From positions 62,001 through 126,000 of the forward strand of contig JAXMBN010000008.1 in NCBI GenBank assembly GCA_046349875.1: 64,000 nucleotides of DNA, in the 5' to 3' direction. This DNA is from JAXMBN01 sp046349875. GTDB taxonomy: Bacteria > Planctomycetota > Planctomycetia > Pirellulales > Pirellulaceae. This document shows, in pieces, positions 54,704-63,949 of the stretch; position 1 is the stretch's first letter, and each line of letters opens with the position of its first letter. Made by a program: the position numbers and the translations under genes. The notes beneath the pieces are model-generated. The model did not search any database. It was not told where the DNA came from and worked only from the letters and a program-made list of their open reading frames with translations.

Positions 54704-56980
54704 CTATCGTCGCTTTCGAAAGTAAACCAGCATCGCTGGCAAGAGTAGCAGGTCTCCAAACAAGGCCGATGCCATGGTGGTCATTCCCATCCACGAAAAG
54801 ATGCGATGATCTCTGGTTTCACTAAACAAGACAGTTGAAAACCCACAGATCAAGACCACGGTCGTCATGATCATCCCTGTTCCGACTCCTACGAAGGCAT
54901 CGCGCACCGCATCCTCTTCCTTCTTTCCAGCTTGGCGCTCTTCGATGTATCGCGTCAAAAAGTGAATGGTATCGTCCACCGCGATCCCCAAACAGATCGT
55001 GAAGGCGCATACCGCCACGATATCCAATGGCAATCCCATAAGGGCCGCGATACTCGCAGTTACCGCCAAAGGAAACAAATTCGGGACAATAGCGATCAGT
55101 CCTAAGCGAAGCGAGCGAAAGGCCAGAATGAATAGTCCCAAAATGATCACGGCCTCTCCTCCCAGGCTCGATGCGAGATCAACCACGATCTGATAGAGGT
55201 TTCGCCATCGCCAAACGGGTCGTCCCTCCAAGCGAAAATCAAAAGTTGGATAGCGTTCCGTCAACGAAGCCAGTTCTTTCTCAAGTCGCGTGAATACGGG
55301 ACCATAGGATGCAATTCCCGTATCGCGAACCCTGAATGTGACCGTTGCTAGTCGCTCCTCCTCCACTAGATAGGCTCGCTTCAACGGTGGCGGAAGCAAC
55401 TCCATCATCGAACTTCGCTCTTCCACGGGACGATCCCCAGGCAAGCCTTCGAGCATGCGGGTAATCGAAAGCGGATTGCCCAACATGGGGTCCTTGGCAA
55501 CGACATTGTCGATTTCATGAATCACTTTCACGATTTCGTCGCGAGTAGTATTCGACTCTTCCGACCATCGAATCTGAATTTGCCCTACCGCCAAGCCACC
55601 CATCGCATCATCGAGCTGCATCATGGCATTGCGAGCCTCGCTCCCTTCTGGAAGCGAATTGGAAAGGCGATCATCGGGGCGCAAGGTCAACCCAATCAAA
55701 CCACAACCCAAGGTTAAACCGATCGCTAACCAACTGAGCCATCGGGCGTTGCGAATCGAAAAGTTGACTCCCACGATGATCTTGGCAAGATTCTTATCGA
55801 CGATGCTGCGATCATGCCCCACGTGCAAGTTTTGCCCCATGCGACTGGCCGTCAACAAGGGAATGATCGAGATCACGGCGGTGAAGGAAATGGCAATTCC
55901 AATCACGCAACACCAGCCAAATTCTCGAACGATCTCATGATGCGCCCATGCCAAGGAGGCAAAGCCGATGGCAGTGGTGAGCAACGTTAAGACGCAGGCC
56001 AATCCCACATCGGCCAACCCTTTCTTGGTCGCTTCTTTGGGAAGCATCCCCAAAGCTCGCTGCTTGCGAATCTGCACCATCATGTGAACGCCATCGGTGA
56101 AACCAATCAGGCTCAGCATCACAGGCAAAATCACATCATTAAAAGGATTATCCTGAAAATCAAAGTAGTGCAGGATACCAAGGGTCCAGTAGACACCCAT
56201 GATCGGTGCCATGGCCACAATCCCGACTGCAACCAATCCGCGAAAAAGCACCACCGCCATTCCAAAGATCATGCAGTAAGCGATGATTTGGTATCGCAAT
56301 TGATTGGATCGCTGCGTTGATATGATCATCAAACTCATCGGGACCTCGCCCGTGATCTTGATATCCACGGAGACGTCTGGATGCTTCGCTAAGGCTCGCT
56401 CTGCTGCTTCACGGAGAGCCTTCGTGCAATCTTCATCGCGACGAACCTCTAGCCAATTCATCTGCACCAATAGCAATAGCGTTCGACCATCGGGCGACAT
56501 CAATTGCCCCGATGCCAATGGGTGCTCTTGCGCTTTGCGTTTGGCCGAAGCAAACTTCTGTGGCGATGCTTCCGACTTGGGAAAGACCGGTTCTGGCATG
56601 CCGAAAATATTGAGCATGGGAACGCGATCGAGCCACAAAATGCTCTGAACGGTTTCCAGCGATTCCAACTCGGCCACAACGGCTCGAATCGACTCGGCCC
56701 CTTGCGGAGTAAAAAACGCATCACTGGTCGCAACGATCAACACGTCGGCTTGACTCAGTGACAAACGCGAACCTTCATTGCGGGATGGTTGAGCGCGCGT
56801 TCGCGAAAGAGGCCGATTGGTGCGAGGTTCGTTCGCCTCTTGAGCCGGCTTCTTGGGAATCAAGAGGTTGGCATCGTAATGGCCGATGGTTGCAAAAGTT
56901 GTCACAACGACCAAGAAGGCTACATTCAACCAAGGATGGTCGACAATGGCATGGACTATCCATGAATATTTATTGCTCAC
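54704..56980 (-). CDS. RND superfamily (MMPL-type) transporter
   Basis: A 758-residue RND/MMPL protein, shorter than its relative at 42499. One helix near the N-terminus (WLNVAFLVVVTTFATIGHY), a periplasmic loop (about 45-215), a helix block (about 220-370), a second loop (about 420-600) and a final helix block. The conserved motif GIAVDDTIHFLTRYIEE is near residue 680, matching AVDDTIHFLTWF in the other protein. Start GTG 56980. No partner genes for a tripartite pump are adjacent. It lies 27 bp after the redoxin-cytochrome gene on the same strand and is likely cotranscribed with it. The substrate is unknown. Confidence 0.87.
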   Translation of the reverse strand: MSNKYSWIVHAIVDHPWLNVAFLVVVTTFATIGHYDANLLIPKKPAQEANEPRTNRPLSRTRAQPSRNEGSRLSLSQADVLIVATSDAFFTPQGAESIRAVVAELESLETVQSILWLDRVPMLNIFGMPEPVFPKSEASPQKFASAKRKAQEHPLASGQLMSPDGRTLLLLVQMNWLEVRRDEDCTKALREAAERALAKHPDVSVDIKITGEVPMSLMIISTQRSNQLRYQIIAYCMIFGMAVVLFRGLVAVGIVAMAPIMGVYWTLGILHYFDFQDNPFNDVILPVMLSLIGFTDGVHMMVQIRKQRALGMLPKEATKKGLADVGLACVLTLLTTAIGFASLAWAHHEIVREFGWCCVIGIAISFTAVISIIPLLTASRMGQNLHVGHDRSIVDKNLAKIIVGVNFSIRNARWLSWLAIGLTLGCGLIGLTLRPDDRLSNSLPEGSEARNAMMQLDDAMGGLAVGQIQIRWSEESNTTRDEIVKVIHEIDNVVAKDPMLGNPLSITRMLEGLPGDRPVEERSSMMELLPPPLKRAYLVEEERLATVTFRVRDTGIASYGPVFTRLEKELASLTERYPTFDFRLEGRPVWRWRNLYQIVVDLASSLGGEAVIILGLFILAFRSLRLGLIAIVPNLFPLAVTASIAALMGLPLDIVAVCAFTICLGIAVDDTIHFLTRYIEERQAGKKEEDAVRDAFVGVGTGMIMTTVVLICGFSTVLFSETRDHRIFSWMGMTTMASALFGDLLLLPAMLVYFRKRR

Positions 56981-57007
56981 CCAATCATCCTTGCACTGGA
57001 TTCGTGA

Positions 57008-58987
57008 TTACTTGACCGCTTCGATCAACTCTTGTCGCTCGATCTTGTAATCGCGATTGCGATCAAATCGCCAGAACGAGTAGCGTTGAATGACGACGGG
57101 GGCTTCACCGTAGGTTACCGTACCATCGCGGTTCTTATCGAGTTCTCGCAGGAACGCGTCCGCAAATGCCTCCGGATCCGTCTTTGGCTTGGACTTCTTC
57201 GAAACAGAAAAGCGATCACCTTGAGTCGTGGCACCTTGACGCGGTACCGCCACTTCAAAGAATGCCACCGCCATTTCCTCCCACGTTTGATCTCCCCAAT
57301 ACACATGCTCGCTCGGATCAGGATTGACTGGGTTGTCAGCGGAATTGTCGAACGTCGCGGTAAAGCCTAAGGACTCGATGGTGTCCAAAGGAATAGGATC
57401 TAAGAACTCGTACGTATGTTGCCAATTGAAATCATACCGTGGTACTTCCAATAGCGTTTGCGGTTGCCCTTTCGTTTTGGCTTCCAAGCGAAACGATTCA
57501 CCGCGAACATGCATATGCGGCGCAACCGCCAACAATCGTCCACCAGGTGGTAGCCAGCGCACGCGAGCCTCCACAGGAAAATTCTTTGTCTGAGGAGGGA
57601 TCTCAAACTCTTGATCGATCCCCATCAAGGTAATCACTTCCTCTTTGATGTCGGCTTCCTCTGCAAACACCAAACCCACTTGAGAGCAATCTTCTTGCTT
57701 GCGACCATTGGGCGTGTAGTGCATTTGGAAAACCAACTTTGAACCAGCAGGAATCTTACGCGCCGCTCCGGGCGGAAAGATCATACTTCGCTGGCCGGGC
57801 ACATACGCAGTCAACCAACCGATGCCACGAAAATCAGAGCCATCTGGAGGCCTGATAAACACGATCACGTGGTGGACGACCGATGCATTTCCAGGAATGA
57901 CTTGCGCTGCCGAGACCCATCGATCTTCGGTGAGCCCTGGATCGGCAACAAAATATTGATACTCGACAGTACCTTGCTCTGGAACAACAAAGGGTTCCGA
58001 TCGCATGGATACGATCAAGTCTGGATCTTTTGGCAATCTCCAACCCGATGCAAACTCCAATGGCTTAGGCAAGGCTTGGGGATCTCCATACGGCATCCCT
58101 TCGTCGATCCAACGCCGAAGGGTGTCGATCTCTTCCGCGGTCATCGAGCGAGCATTGCGAAGGGGTACATGGTCGTGCGTAGCGTGCCAAGGAGGCATTC
58201 GTTGCTGTTCCACGACCTCCATGATCATCTCGCCCCACCCCACAAGCTCTTCGTATTCGGTCATCGCAAAGGGACCGATCTCCCCTGAGCGATGGCATTC
58301 GACACAATGGTCTTGAAAGATCTTGGCGATCTTCCCGGTATAAGTCACGGTCGGCTGCGATGGAGTCGCTTTCTTTTTGCCGATCAAACATCCAACAACT
58401 TCGGTGCGAGGCGTATCGATGGGCCTCCCTGCAAGGATCGATTCGATAGCTTGCTTCAAGTCTTCTTTCTTAGGCAATGGTTTGACGATGCCTGGCAAAT
58501 ACTGATCATCAATCCTCCCTTGGTAAACCACGATTCCTTGTGGGTCCAAAATCAAGATCTCGGGCGTTCGCGTGGCGTGAAGTTCGTTTGCCAATCGTTG
58601 GTCATAGTCTTTGACAAACGGGAAAGTAATACCACTACGCTCGACGTACGATTGAATCTCACTGAGCGAATCTTGAAGGTTGCTGTCGACTCCTAGAAAT
58701 TCAATCCCTTGATCGCCATAAGCTTCGAACAACACTTGAAGACGTGGCCCATAGAGCTTGGCCAAAGGACACTCGACTCCCAAAAAACAAACCACGCGAG
58801 CTTTTCCATTGGCCGTTTTTTTCCACGGGAAAGAGGAGCCTTGAACGGTTGGGAGCGAGCGTGCTCCTTCATCCGCCGCGAGATTTCCGCAAATGCCTCC
58901 CCACAGGACAAGGGCACACAAGCACCCCAGGAGGACTCGGCACCCCGATCGAGGAGCCTTTTCAATTCGTTCTTCCCGCGATTGCAT
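57008..58987 (-). CDS. Redoxin - c-type heme - copper-monooxygenase-like - EF-hand fusion protein
   Basis: A 659-residue exported protein. The start ATG 58987 gives a signal peptide (CRVLLGCLCALVLWGGICGNLAADE). Domain order: a thioredoxin-fold redoxin domain (about 55-205) with VECPLAK in place of CxxC; a single heme motif CVECH with the downstream MPPWHA (about 240-270); a long beta-rich region with histidine sites like those of ascorbate-dependent copper monooxygenases (VVHHVIVFI, VFQMHYT, APHMHVRG); and two EF-hand-like loops at the C-terminus (DKNRDGTVTYGE and DRNRDYKIERQE). Such proteins are known in planctomycetes but their substrate is not. It probably acts in periplasmic redox chemistry. 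It is followed by the MMPL transporter. Confidence 0.85.
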   Translation of the reverse strand: MQSREERIEKAPRSGCRVLLGCLCALVLWGGICGNLAADEGARSLPTVQGSSFPWKKTANGKARVVCFLGVECPLAKLYGPRLQVLFEAYGDQGIEFLGVDSNLQDSLSEIQSYVERSGITFPFVKDYDQRLANELHATRTPEILILDPQGIVVYQGRIDDQYLPGIVKPLPKKEDLKQAIESILAGRPIDTPRTEVVGCLIGKKKATPSQPTVTYTGKIAKIFQDHCVECHRSGEIGPFAMTEYEELVGWGEMIMEVVEQQRMPPWHATHDHVPLRNARSMTAEEIDTLRRWIDEGMPYGDPQALPKPLEFASGWRLPKDPDLIVSMRSEPFVVPEQGTVEYQYFVADPGLTEDRWVSAAQVIPGNASVVHHVIVFIRPPDGSDFRGIGWLTAYVPGQRSMIFPPGAARKIPAGSKLVFQMHYTPNGRKQEDCSQVGLVFAEEADIKEEVITLMGIDQEFEIPPQTKNFPVEARVRWLPPGGRLLAVAPHMHVRGESFRLEAKTKGQPQTLLEVPRYDFNWQHTYEFLDPIPLDTIESLGFTATFDNSADNPVNPDPSEHVYWGDQTWEEMAVAFFEVAVPRQGATTQGDRFSVSKKSKPKTDPEAFADAFLRELDKNRDGTVTYGEAPVVIQRYSFWRFDRNRDYKIERQELIEAVK

Positions 58988-59167
58988 CACCTGTTTCTCC
59001 CTGGCCAACTTCCTTTTCCAAGGCCCAATTATAACGATTGGAAGAGTTGCAGCGATTCGCCCTTGGGACGATTCGCCTTCCCCTTTGAACCCGAGACCAT
59101 CCACTTCGGAGCTAACGAGGCCCGAAATATAGTAGATTCATGAACCGCTTTACGATTCCCCTATGGG

Positions 59168-60595
59168 ATGCCATCGTCGGCAGGCATCCCTCCATTCCGT
59201 CGCTTTGACCGAAAACCTTTTATGGATTCCACCCCATCTGGCGAAAGCAACGCTTCGACCAGATCTTCATTCTCGACGCCTAACACCTTGCAGCAGCCAC
59301 CTCTGTGGTTGAGGTTCGTGCAAGATTTGTTGCAACAACCGATCTACCTACTTGGACTTCAATCCATCCTTCTCTTGCTCGCCTTTGGTTCGGACATCGA
59401 TATCGTTCGAACCGGTGAAAAGGATGCAACGCAACTCTCGTCCCAGGCTGCCTTCAAATTGCTCGTGTTGCTATGCAGTGGTGGATTGGGAGCATGGGGT
59501 TGGTGGACGCAACCCAACGTGCGTCAGTTGCTCAAGAGCTTTCCAGGGATCTTCTTAACGGCCTTGGGCGTGTGGTATCTGCTGAGTTTCCCATTTTCGA
59601 TGTTTCCGAAACTATCACTCGCATCGGCCGTCACCTATTGGAGCCTCCTCTTGTTCGCTGCTTCGGCCTTGGTTCACCTCGGTGGCACGCGTTGCATGAT
59701 GCTGTACTTGATCGGTAATGGAGCCTTTTTGATCGGATCGGTTTTGTTGTATTTCGTTCAACGCGATTTAACGATCATGATTGAAGTGATGAGCTTGACC
59801 AACAAGGTCGAACGCTTCGGCGGACTGGGGCACCCCAACACACTTGGGCGCATCACGGCCACCACAGCCTTGCTCTTGATCGGCCTGGTTCGCATGAAAA
59901 AGATTCCTTGGCCATGGTTGATGGCCGCTCTTCCATGCATGCTCGCCATCAGCATCGCATCGAAGTCGCGCAGCCCCGTGCTTGCAGGGATTCTCGCTTT
60001 AGCTCCTCTATCATTTCCGTACCTTCAGCGACCATCGATTCGCTTGGCAGCCATCATGGCAGGTATCCCAACCTTGGCCATGATCGTGCTCCTATTTCTA
60101 TCCGTCGATCCGGATGCATGGATGGGCAAGATTCTAGCGAAGTTCACCAAAACCGGAGACATGAAAGAAATAACCACGGTCACGGGACGAACCGAGATTT
60201 GGGCGTTTGCATGGGAGAAGGCCTGCGAATCACCACTCTTCGGCAAGGGCGCTGGCTCAACGCCTGTCCTGATGGAAAAGCACTCGGGCTATGCGCACAA
60301 CATTCTGCTACAACCCGCAGTTAGTTTGGGATTTCCAGCTGCCCTCTTCTTATTGATTCTGTTGTGTTGGAATCTCTATTGGATTTTTCGATTCCCATTG
60401 CCGCCCGTTCAAATGATGACGTTGTTCATCTTGATCATCGGCATCACCGAAGCGGTGATGTTCAGTCCGCTGCCCGAAGGCATTACGTCTCTCTGGATGG
60501 TGTGCTGCTTGTGGCCTGTGTGGCAAGCGATCGATCCTCAACGAGAACAACACGACGCGCATCGCCATAGCCCAACATGGCTTCCTGCAGGCTAG
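59168..60595 (+). CDS. O-antigen ligase-like (Wzy_C) membrane protein
   Basis: A 475-residue polytopic protein with about ten or eleven hydrophobic helices. The long loop and motif typical of O-antigen ligase/polymerase proteins is at about 330-385 (GRTEIWAFAWEKACESPLFGKGAGS, then HNILLQPAVSLGF), preceded by SIASKSRSPVLAG with the conserved SRS. These enzymes ligate or polymerise cell-surface polysaccharide. A second ATG at 59222 (MDSTPSGES) is an equally good start. No glycosyltransferase genes lie next to it, so the glycan is unknown. Confidence 0.82.
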   Translation: MPSSAGIPPFRRFDRKPFMDSTPSGESNASTRSSFSTPNTLQQPPLWLRFVQDLLQQPIYLLGLQSILLLLAFGSDIDIVRTGEKDATQLSSQAAFKLLVLLCSGGLGAWGWWTQPNVRQLLKSFPGIFLTALGVWYLLSFPFSMFPKLSLASAVTYWSLLLFAASALVHLGGTRCMMLYLIGNGAFLIGSVLLYFVQRDLTIMIEVMSLTNKVERFGGLGHPNTLGRITATTALLLIGLVRMKKIPWPWLMAALPCMLAISIASKSRSPVLAGILALAPLSFPYLQRPSIRLAAIMAGIPTLAMIVLLFLSVDPDAWMGKILAKFTKTGDMKEITTVTGRTEIWAFAWEKACESPLFGKGAGSTPVLMEKHSGYAHNILLQPAVSLGFPAALFLLILLCWNLYWIFRFPLPPVQMMTLFILIIGITEAVMFSPLPEGITSLWMVCCLWPVWQAIDPQREQHDAHRHSPTWLPAG

Positions 60596-60645
60596 CAATA
60601 GTGTTCGTTCATGAACTGAGCCATCGAGCCATTGTTTGTTAGGGC

Positions 60646-61752
60646 TTAGAGACTTCCCTCGAGAATCGGTAAGACGCTTGACGCATCGATCCCAGCCACC
60701 GACTCGACACTCCCTAGCTTGGATGGAAGAATAAACGACAGCGTCCCATGCTGCACCTTCTTGTCGTGCTGCATAAGCCTCCACAATTCTTGTCCGCGAT
60801 TCTTCTTCCAGTCGATGGGAAGGCCTAACGATTGAAGCAACCGAGTCTGGCGTTGCACCAGGCTTTGATCGATGCGGCCGAGATTGCACGCGAGCTGCGC
60901 TGCCATCGTCATTCCGATCGAAATAGCTTCACCGTGAAGGACTTCTCCATACTGCGTTGCCGCTTCGATCGCATGCCCAAAGGTGTGTCCATAATTGAGA
61001 ATGGCTCGAAGCCCCGTCGTCTCTCGCTCATCTGCCGCAACAACTTTGGCTTTACATTCGCATGACACGCGGATGAGATGGTTCAAAGCTTTTGGATCGC
61101 GTTCCAAGATGGATGCGGTGTTGGCTTCCAACCATTCAAAAAACGGCGCATCCATGATGACGCCATATTTAACAACCTCTGCCAAACCACTCAAGAACTC
61201 GCGATTCGGAAGCGTCTGCAATGTATCCAAGTCGATCATGACCAACGAAGGTTGCCAGAAGGCTCCGACCATGTTCTTGGCATGCGATAGATTGATTCCC
61301 GTTTTACCACCGACGCTACTATCGACTTGCGAAAGAAGTGTTGTTGGCACTTGAATGAGGCGAATACCGCGGGCGAAGGAAGCGGCCGCAAATCCAGCGA
61401 GGTCTCCAATCACCCCGCCACCGATGGCAACGACGAGGCTTCCGCGATCACATCGTTCTTGCAACATGGATTCCCAAAGCTGCCCAAGTTGCTCGACCGA
61501 TTTACTTCGCTCACCGCTGGGCACCGAAACCGAGGAAACCCGAAGTCCCTCCGCTTCGATGGAGCGGATGACGCGATCCCCATGCGTTGCAGCAACACTC
61601 GCATCGGAAATGCAAAACGCGTGACTCACCTTACCTTTGAGTTGTCGCACCAAAGCGCCAGCCCCGGCGAGCAAATTTTGTCCGATGACGATGGAATACG
61701 CGCGATCGGAAAGAGCTACTTCAACGCGGGAATGGATTGGCGGAACGGTCAT
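60646..61752 (-). CDS. aroB: 3-dehydroquinate synthase
   Basis: Second enzyme of the shikimate pathway, converting DAHP to 3-dehydroquinate with NAD and a divalent metal. Motifs: VPSGERSKSVEQLGQLWE, GGGVIGDLAGFAAASFARGI, QVPTTLLSQVDSSVGGKTGINL, HAKNMVGAFWQP, LNYGHTFGHAIE and HGEAISIGM (metal ligands in GHTFGH and the HGEA region). Length 368 residues is typical. The start ATG 61752 gives MTVPPIHSRVEVALSDRAY; the longer frame to 61842 overlaps the upstream rhomboid gene. It follows the rhomboid gene by 55 bp on the same strand. Confidence 0.96.
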   Translation of the reverse strand: MTVPPIHSRVEVALSDRAYSIVIGQNLLAGAGALVRQLKGKVSHAFCISDASVAATHGDRVIRSIEAEGLRVSSVSVPSGERSKSVEQLGQLWESMLQERCDRGSLVVAIGGGVIGDLAGFAAASFARGIRLIQVPTTLLSQVDSSVGGKTGINLSHAKNMVGAFWQPSLVMIDLDTLQTLPNREFLSGLAEVVKYGVIMDAPFFEWLEANTASILERDPKALNHLIRVSCECKAKVVAADERETTGLRAILNYGHTFGHAIEAATQYGEVLHGEAISIGMTMAAQLACNLGRIDQSLVQRQTRLLQSLGLPIDWKKNRGQELWRLMQHDKKVQHGTLSFILPSKLGSVESVAGIDASSVLPILEGSL

Positions 61753-61807
61753 GATGGAGTCGGTACGTTTCGTAAAATGCGATGCGAGTCGAAAGGAAAG
61801 GGTGGTC

Positions 61808-62761
61808 CTAATTGGCCTGCGAGCGTTTGGCGATTCGACCACCCCAGCTCTGCCCTAACCATCCTAATCCCGCGCCTGACAACAGCCCACCCAAGTGAAC
61901 CAAGTTCGCGGGCCGTACCGCTTCGAGAACTCCGAGAAAACCGGCCGTAAGCCACACCAACATCACGATGACCAGAAACGATGGCAATTGGGGCAATAGA
62001 TCAGGGCGGATTGTGGACTTGATCCAGTGAAAGCCGAACAAACCATAATTCACTCCCGAAATACCAATGAAGAACGGCGTGCCTCCCCATATCTTTTCGG
62101 GCGCCGATGCCTGCAGCACATTGGATAACACAGCGATGACAAGCACGATGCAACCAAATCGAGCCGACCCTTCTCGCATCTCCAAAATCCTTCCGAATTG
62201 GATGAGCAGGATCATATTGAAGAACAAGTGAAGTGGATCGCCGTGCATAAAAATTGGCGTAAACAACCGCCAAACTTGCCCCTGACGTATCTGAGCAAAC
62301 CCATCATTAGCGGCTTTGTGATAAGCAATTGGTTCGACGAAGGCCAGTTGCTGACTGATCGTTTTTCCAAGATTGGACTGAGGCTGCTTACTGAAATTAT
62401 TCAGCAAGCTCACTCCTACACAAAGAATCACCAAGACCATCGTGACCGGTGGAAGTCCACGTTGCGTTCGAACGCCGCGATAGATTTGAGGCTTATGAAC
62501 TTGGGCCGCTTGCTTCTTCTTTTGAAGAATCTCTTGAGCCTTTTCCAGCGAACGCGCGTATCGCGGATCTTGAGGATTCGTAAGAAAGACGACGAACTCG
62601 GCCTTGGCAACGGATAGTTGGTCTTCGTCGCGAATCCAAATATCGTAGTGTTCACTTCCATCGCTTGCAGCCTCAACCTGCGTAGCGATATCCAGTGTCA
62701 ACAAGTGCGCTACCAGTTTCTCGGCGTTGGCTTTTCCATCGATCGTCCCGAGCATCCGCAT
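61808..62761 (-). CDS. Rhomboid intramembrane serine protease
   Basis: A 317-residue membrane protease with a GlpG-like layout. The N-terminal about 80 residues form a soluble domain like the GlpG cytoplasmic domain (ANAEKLVAHLLTLDIATQVEAA...DIWIRDEDQL), followed by a helical linker. The membrane core starts near PPVTMVLVILCVGVSLLNN. Motifs: WRLFTPIFMHGDPLHLFFNM (L1 loop), catalytic Ser in GISGVNYGLFG, catalytic His in LVHLGGLLSGAGLGWL. It cleaves other membrane proteins within the bilayer; the substrate is not known. Same strand as aroB, between nagB and aroB. Confidence 0.92.
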   Translation of the reverse strand: MRMLGTIDGKANAEKLVAHLLTLDIATQVEAASDGSEHYDIWIRDEDQLSVAKAEFVVFLTNPQDPRYARSLEKAQEILQKKKQAAQVHKPQIYRGVRTQRGLPPVTMVLVILCVGVSLLNNFSKQPQSNLGKTISQQLAFVEPIAYHKAANDGFAQIRQGQVWRLFTPIFMHGDPLHLFFNMILLIQFGRILEMREGSARFGCIVLVIAVLSNVLQASAPEKIWGGTPFFIGISGVNYGLFGFHWIKSTIRPDLLPQLPSFLVIVMLVWLTAGFLGVLEAVRPANLVHLGGLLSGAGLGWLGQSWGGRIAKRSQAN

Positions 62762-62865
62762 AGAAGATATCCAGTTTCTAAAATGATCTTTCGATCGGAA
62801 CCAGGCGACTATCCTTTGTCCTCGCCTTCGGATTGATTACCATCGCATCTACCATCCAAGGCCCT

Positions 62866-63648
62866 TTACCATCCCAGCCCCAACGAGCACCGAAGCTTTT
62901 CGCTGTCGAGATAGTATTCTCGCCGTTCAAGGAGATGCGACGCGGCGGCATCCAAAATCAAAGTCACATGGGGATGCAGCTGCAATGCCGATGCAGTCAC
63001 CATCGAACTGATCGGGCCTTCCACCGTCGCTTGAATAGCCTCGGCTTTGGACGGCCCCGTGGCCAATAAGACAATCCGCCGTGCATCGAGAATCGTGCCG
63101 ACTCCCATCGTGATCGCGCACTTTGGCACCAAGTCTTCCGAACCAAAAAAACGTGCATTGTCGAGAATGGTTTCGCGAGCCAGCATGCGGATCTGCGTTC
63201 GACCAGCCAAGGAGGAACCCGGCTCGTTGAATCCAATGTGACCGTCGCGCCCAATCCCAAGCAATTGCAAGTCGATGCCGCCGGCCTGATCGATTCGCTC
63301 TTCATAGGCTTGGCATTCGCGGCCAAGATCCTCCGCCATCCCGTTGGGGACATGCGTTCGATAAAGATCGATGTTGATATGATGGAAAAGCTGATCGTTC
63401 ATAAAAGACCGATAGCTATTGCGATCTTCCGTCGGCAACTTGACGTATTCATCCAAGTTGAATGTCGTGACCCTCGAAAAATCGAGCCCCTCGCGATGGA
63501 GAGCGATCAACTTTTGATAGGTTGCTGTCGGAGTACTTCCGGTCGCTAACCCTAAAACCGAATCCTGCTTCTTTCGAACTTGATCTGCGAAACAGTCCGC
63601 AGCCAATTGCGCCACGGTTTCGGCGTCTTCCACAATGATTATTCGCAT
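62866..63648 (-). CDS. nagB: Glucosamine-6-phosphate deaminase
   Basis: Converts glucosamine-6-phosphate to fructose-6-phosphate and ammonia, the link from amino-sugar breakdown to glycolysis. Key residues match the E. coli enzyme at a constant offset of six: D66 in FNLDEYV, D135 and H137 in GIGRDGHIGF, E142 in FNEPGSS. The phosphate-binding GLATGSTP is at 33-40. The C-terminal part (TASALQLHPHVTLILDAAASHL) is typical. At 260 residues it is complete. The start ATG 63648 is supported by alignment to the family N-terminus (MRIIIVEDAETVAQLAAD). No nagA or nagE is in the window. Confidence 0.97.
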   Translation of the reverse strand: MRIIIVEDAETVAQLAADCFADQVRKKQDSVLGLATGSTPTATYQKLIALHREGLDFSRVTTFNLDEYVKLPTEDRNSYRSFMNDQLFHHINIDLYRTHVPNGMAEDLGRECQAYEERIDQAGGIDLQLLGIGRDGHIGFNEPGSSLAGRTQIRMLARETILDNARFFGSEDLVPKCAITMGVGTILDARRIVLLATGPSKAEAIQATVEGPISSMVTASALQLHPHVTLILDAAASHLLERREYYLDSEKLRCSLGLGW

Positions 63649-63667
63649 AGCCTATTGCTCACCCATT

Positions 63668-63949
63668 CTAGAATGAAGCAAGTATATCGTCCCTCATCGA
63701 GACGAACAGGACGAGCTCCCCCCTCGCATTCAAAACCGCTTGAGGAATCTGCACCTTTGGCCCTTTCCCCCTAAAATAGGCCCAAACCGTGGCCCTGCCG
63801 AGCACGCTTTCTCCCTGCTCAACTTCCTTTCCTTCCCTCAAACGGCCTTTTTTCACATCGTTGTTTTGGAGTCGATTCCTTTCCTCCACGCAAGCGATAG
63901 ACTGAAAGGTCTCGTCTTCAACAAACTCGTCGTAATGCATTCGACTCAC
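63668..63949 (-). CDS. Doubtful small protein upstream of nagB
   Basis: A 93-residue minus-strand frame ending 20 bp before nagB. It has an acidic N-terminus (HYDEFVEDETFQS) and a hydrophobic patch at the C-terminus (GELVLFVSM), with no signal peptide or known motif. A plus-strand frame of similar length overlaps it. Not recognised; it may be non-coding leader of nagB. Confidence 0.25.
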   Translation of the reverse strand: MSRMHYDEFVEDETFQSIACVEERNRLQNNDVKKGRLREGKEVEQGESVLGRATVWAYFRGKGPKVQIPQAVLNARGELVLFVSMRDDILASF

